From Isoperla grammatica (Eukaryota; Arthropoda; Insecta; Plecoptera; Perlodidae), in NCBI GenBank assembly GCA_945910005.1, contig OX246746.1:31987659-32051658 (forward strand): DNA of 64,000 bases. The letters run 5' to 3'. How positions within the stretch are numbered: the first letter of the stretch is position 1; each line of letters starts with the position of its first letter. The translations under genes were made by a program, and so were the position numbers. Of the stretch, positions 63,284 through 64,000 are shown one piece after another. Below the pieces are notes generated by a model. That model made no database searches. It was not told the DNA's origin and saw only the letters and a list, made by a program, of their open reading frames with translations.

Positions 63284-64000
63284 ATGAACAATTTTCCTGC
63301 GTGTGCTGGTTTTTTACAACCATTTTCATTGTCTCAGTCGGACGGTCGGTCATGGACCACATGGCTGGAAAAATTCGTCGCTGAGTCGCTGCTAGAAGCA
63401 TCGGACATTACAGGCGTCGCTAGAAAGCGCGCTTTGCTTCTTACATCTGCAGGCGAGGAAGTTTAAGAAAGTTTTAAAGACCTTCCAGAAACCCCAACTA
63501 CAGGAACGTCCAACGTTTATGACGAGGCTAAGGCTAAGTTGTCAATTCACTTCGCATCAAAACTTAATTTAGAGTTTGAGCTGTATACTTTTCGGTCTGC
63601 CGTTCAAAGGCCAGACGAGTCGCTGGATCAGCATCACTCGCGCTTGTCAAAACTATCTCACACTTGTGAATTTCTTGACTCAGTTCGAGAGATCAAGTCT
63701 CAAATGATTCAGCATATGATCTCCGGCCGGCTGAGGAGGTACGTGCTACGAAAACCCAAGGCCACGCTTCAAGATATCTTGAACGAAGGTAGATCATATG
63801 AGCTTACCAAAAACCATGCAGCTGTCATTGAGGGACATTCTAGGCCTACGCTGTCTCAATCATTCGTGTCTGACACACAAGAAGAGTCCGTAAATGCCAC
63901 TTGGCCTAGACCTATTCCTGGCCAGCCTAGAGCTAGGCCCAAATCCAGCAAGCCTAGTAACTCAAATGGTAACGCCAACGCAGACAGAGCATGTTTCGAC
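63284..64000 (+). pseudogene. Gypsy-type gag (truncated by window edge, one internal stop)
   Basis: The frame from ATG 63284 continues to the window end apart from one TAA at 63464-63466. Blocks are WTTWLEKFVAESLL, KRALLLTSAGEE, ELYTFRSAVQRPDESLDQH, LRRYVLRKPKATL and ILNEGRSYE, typical of gag in K02A2.6/Mag-like Gypsy elements. The last residues (RACFD) look like the start of a CX2C zinc knuckle. Gag forms the particle that packages element RNA. The stop suggests this copy is not functional. Confidence 0.75.

Overview
This is a window of animal nuclear DNA, not a bacterial or viral sequence. It has spliced genes with GT-AG introns, minisatellites, long (TAA)n and (TTTA)n microsatellites, tRNA-derived SINEs, and DNA, LTR and non-LTR transposons. 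The AT-rich background, the many AGGCCTA words, the Copia-type retrotransposon and the SINEs fit a marine invertebrate (echinoderm, hemichordate, mollusc or similar). The species cannot be fixed from the sequence alone. About a tenth or less of the window is host coding sequence.

Host genes, left to right. (1) Plus strand, 964-4067: the last three exons of a two-finger C2HC zinc-finger protein. (2) Plus strand, 9220-16093: a three-exon gene for a 266-residue major-sperm-protein (VAP-like) domain protein with a C-terminal membrane anchor. Its first intron is almost entirely two adjacent DNA transposons. (3) Plus strand, 22317-22411: the first coding exon of a THAP-domain protein, with no recognised continuation. 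(4) Minus strand, 54774-38314: six exons joining in frame into 453 residues of a synaptotagmin with two C2 domains, ending in the family's usual Trp-His tail. The N-terminal transmembrane exon was not found. Its introns hold most of the mobile DNA in the right half.

Mobile DNA. Four hAT-type elements have perfect 8-bp target duplications (1838-2815, 4852-6328, 32879-33972, 43791-44236), and one hAT-like element has none (47768-49031). Two elements with TA duplications sit in the VAP-like gene. One of these (11885-14801) has arms built of about five 148-bp subrepeats each and carries a decayed gene for a conserved protein I cannot name. Other elements are a broken Copia without LTRs (49109-53354), two 3' ends of an endonuclease-type LINE embedded in (TAA)n, a LINE with ORF1 and ORF2 on the minus strand (about 57210-61700) interrupted by a small MITE in its reverse transcriptase, a second LINE tail, and the start of a Gypsy element at the right edge. 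A perfect 98-bp inverted repeat (46049-46280) has hammerhead-like core elements.

Tandem arrays. There are four minisatellites: 80 bp (about 17610-18896), 58/45 bp (27590-30605), 62 bp (31765-32275) and about 81 bp (38727-39866). The last is the most striking. Every unit is a copy of the 3' end of a synaptotagmin exon plus its 5' splice site, so the true exon is followed by about 14 decoy donors. The 80-bp array also carries a consensus splice donor in nearly every unit.
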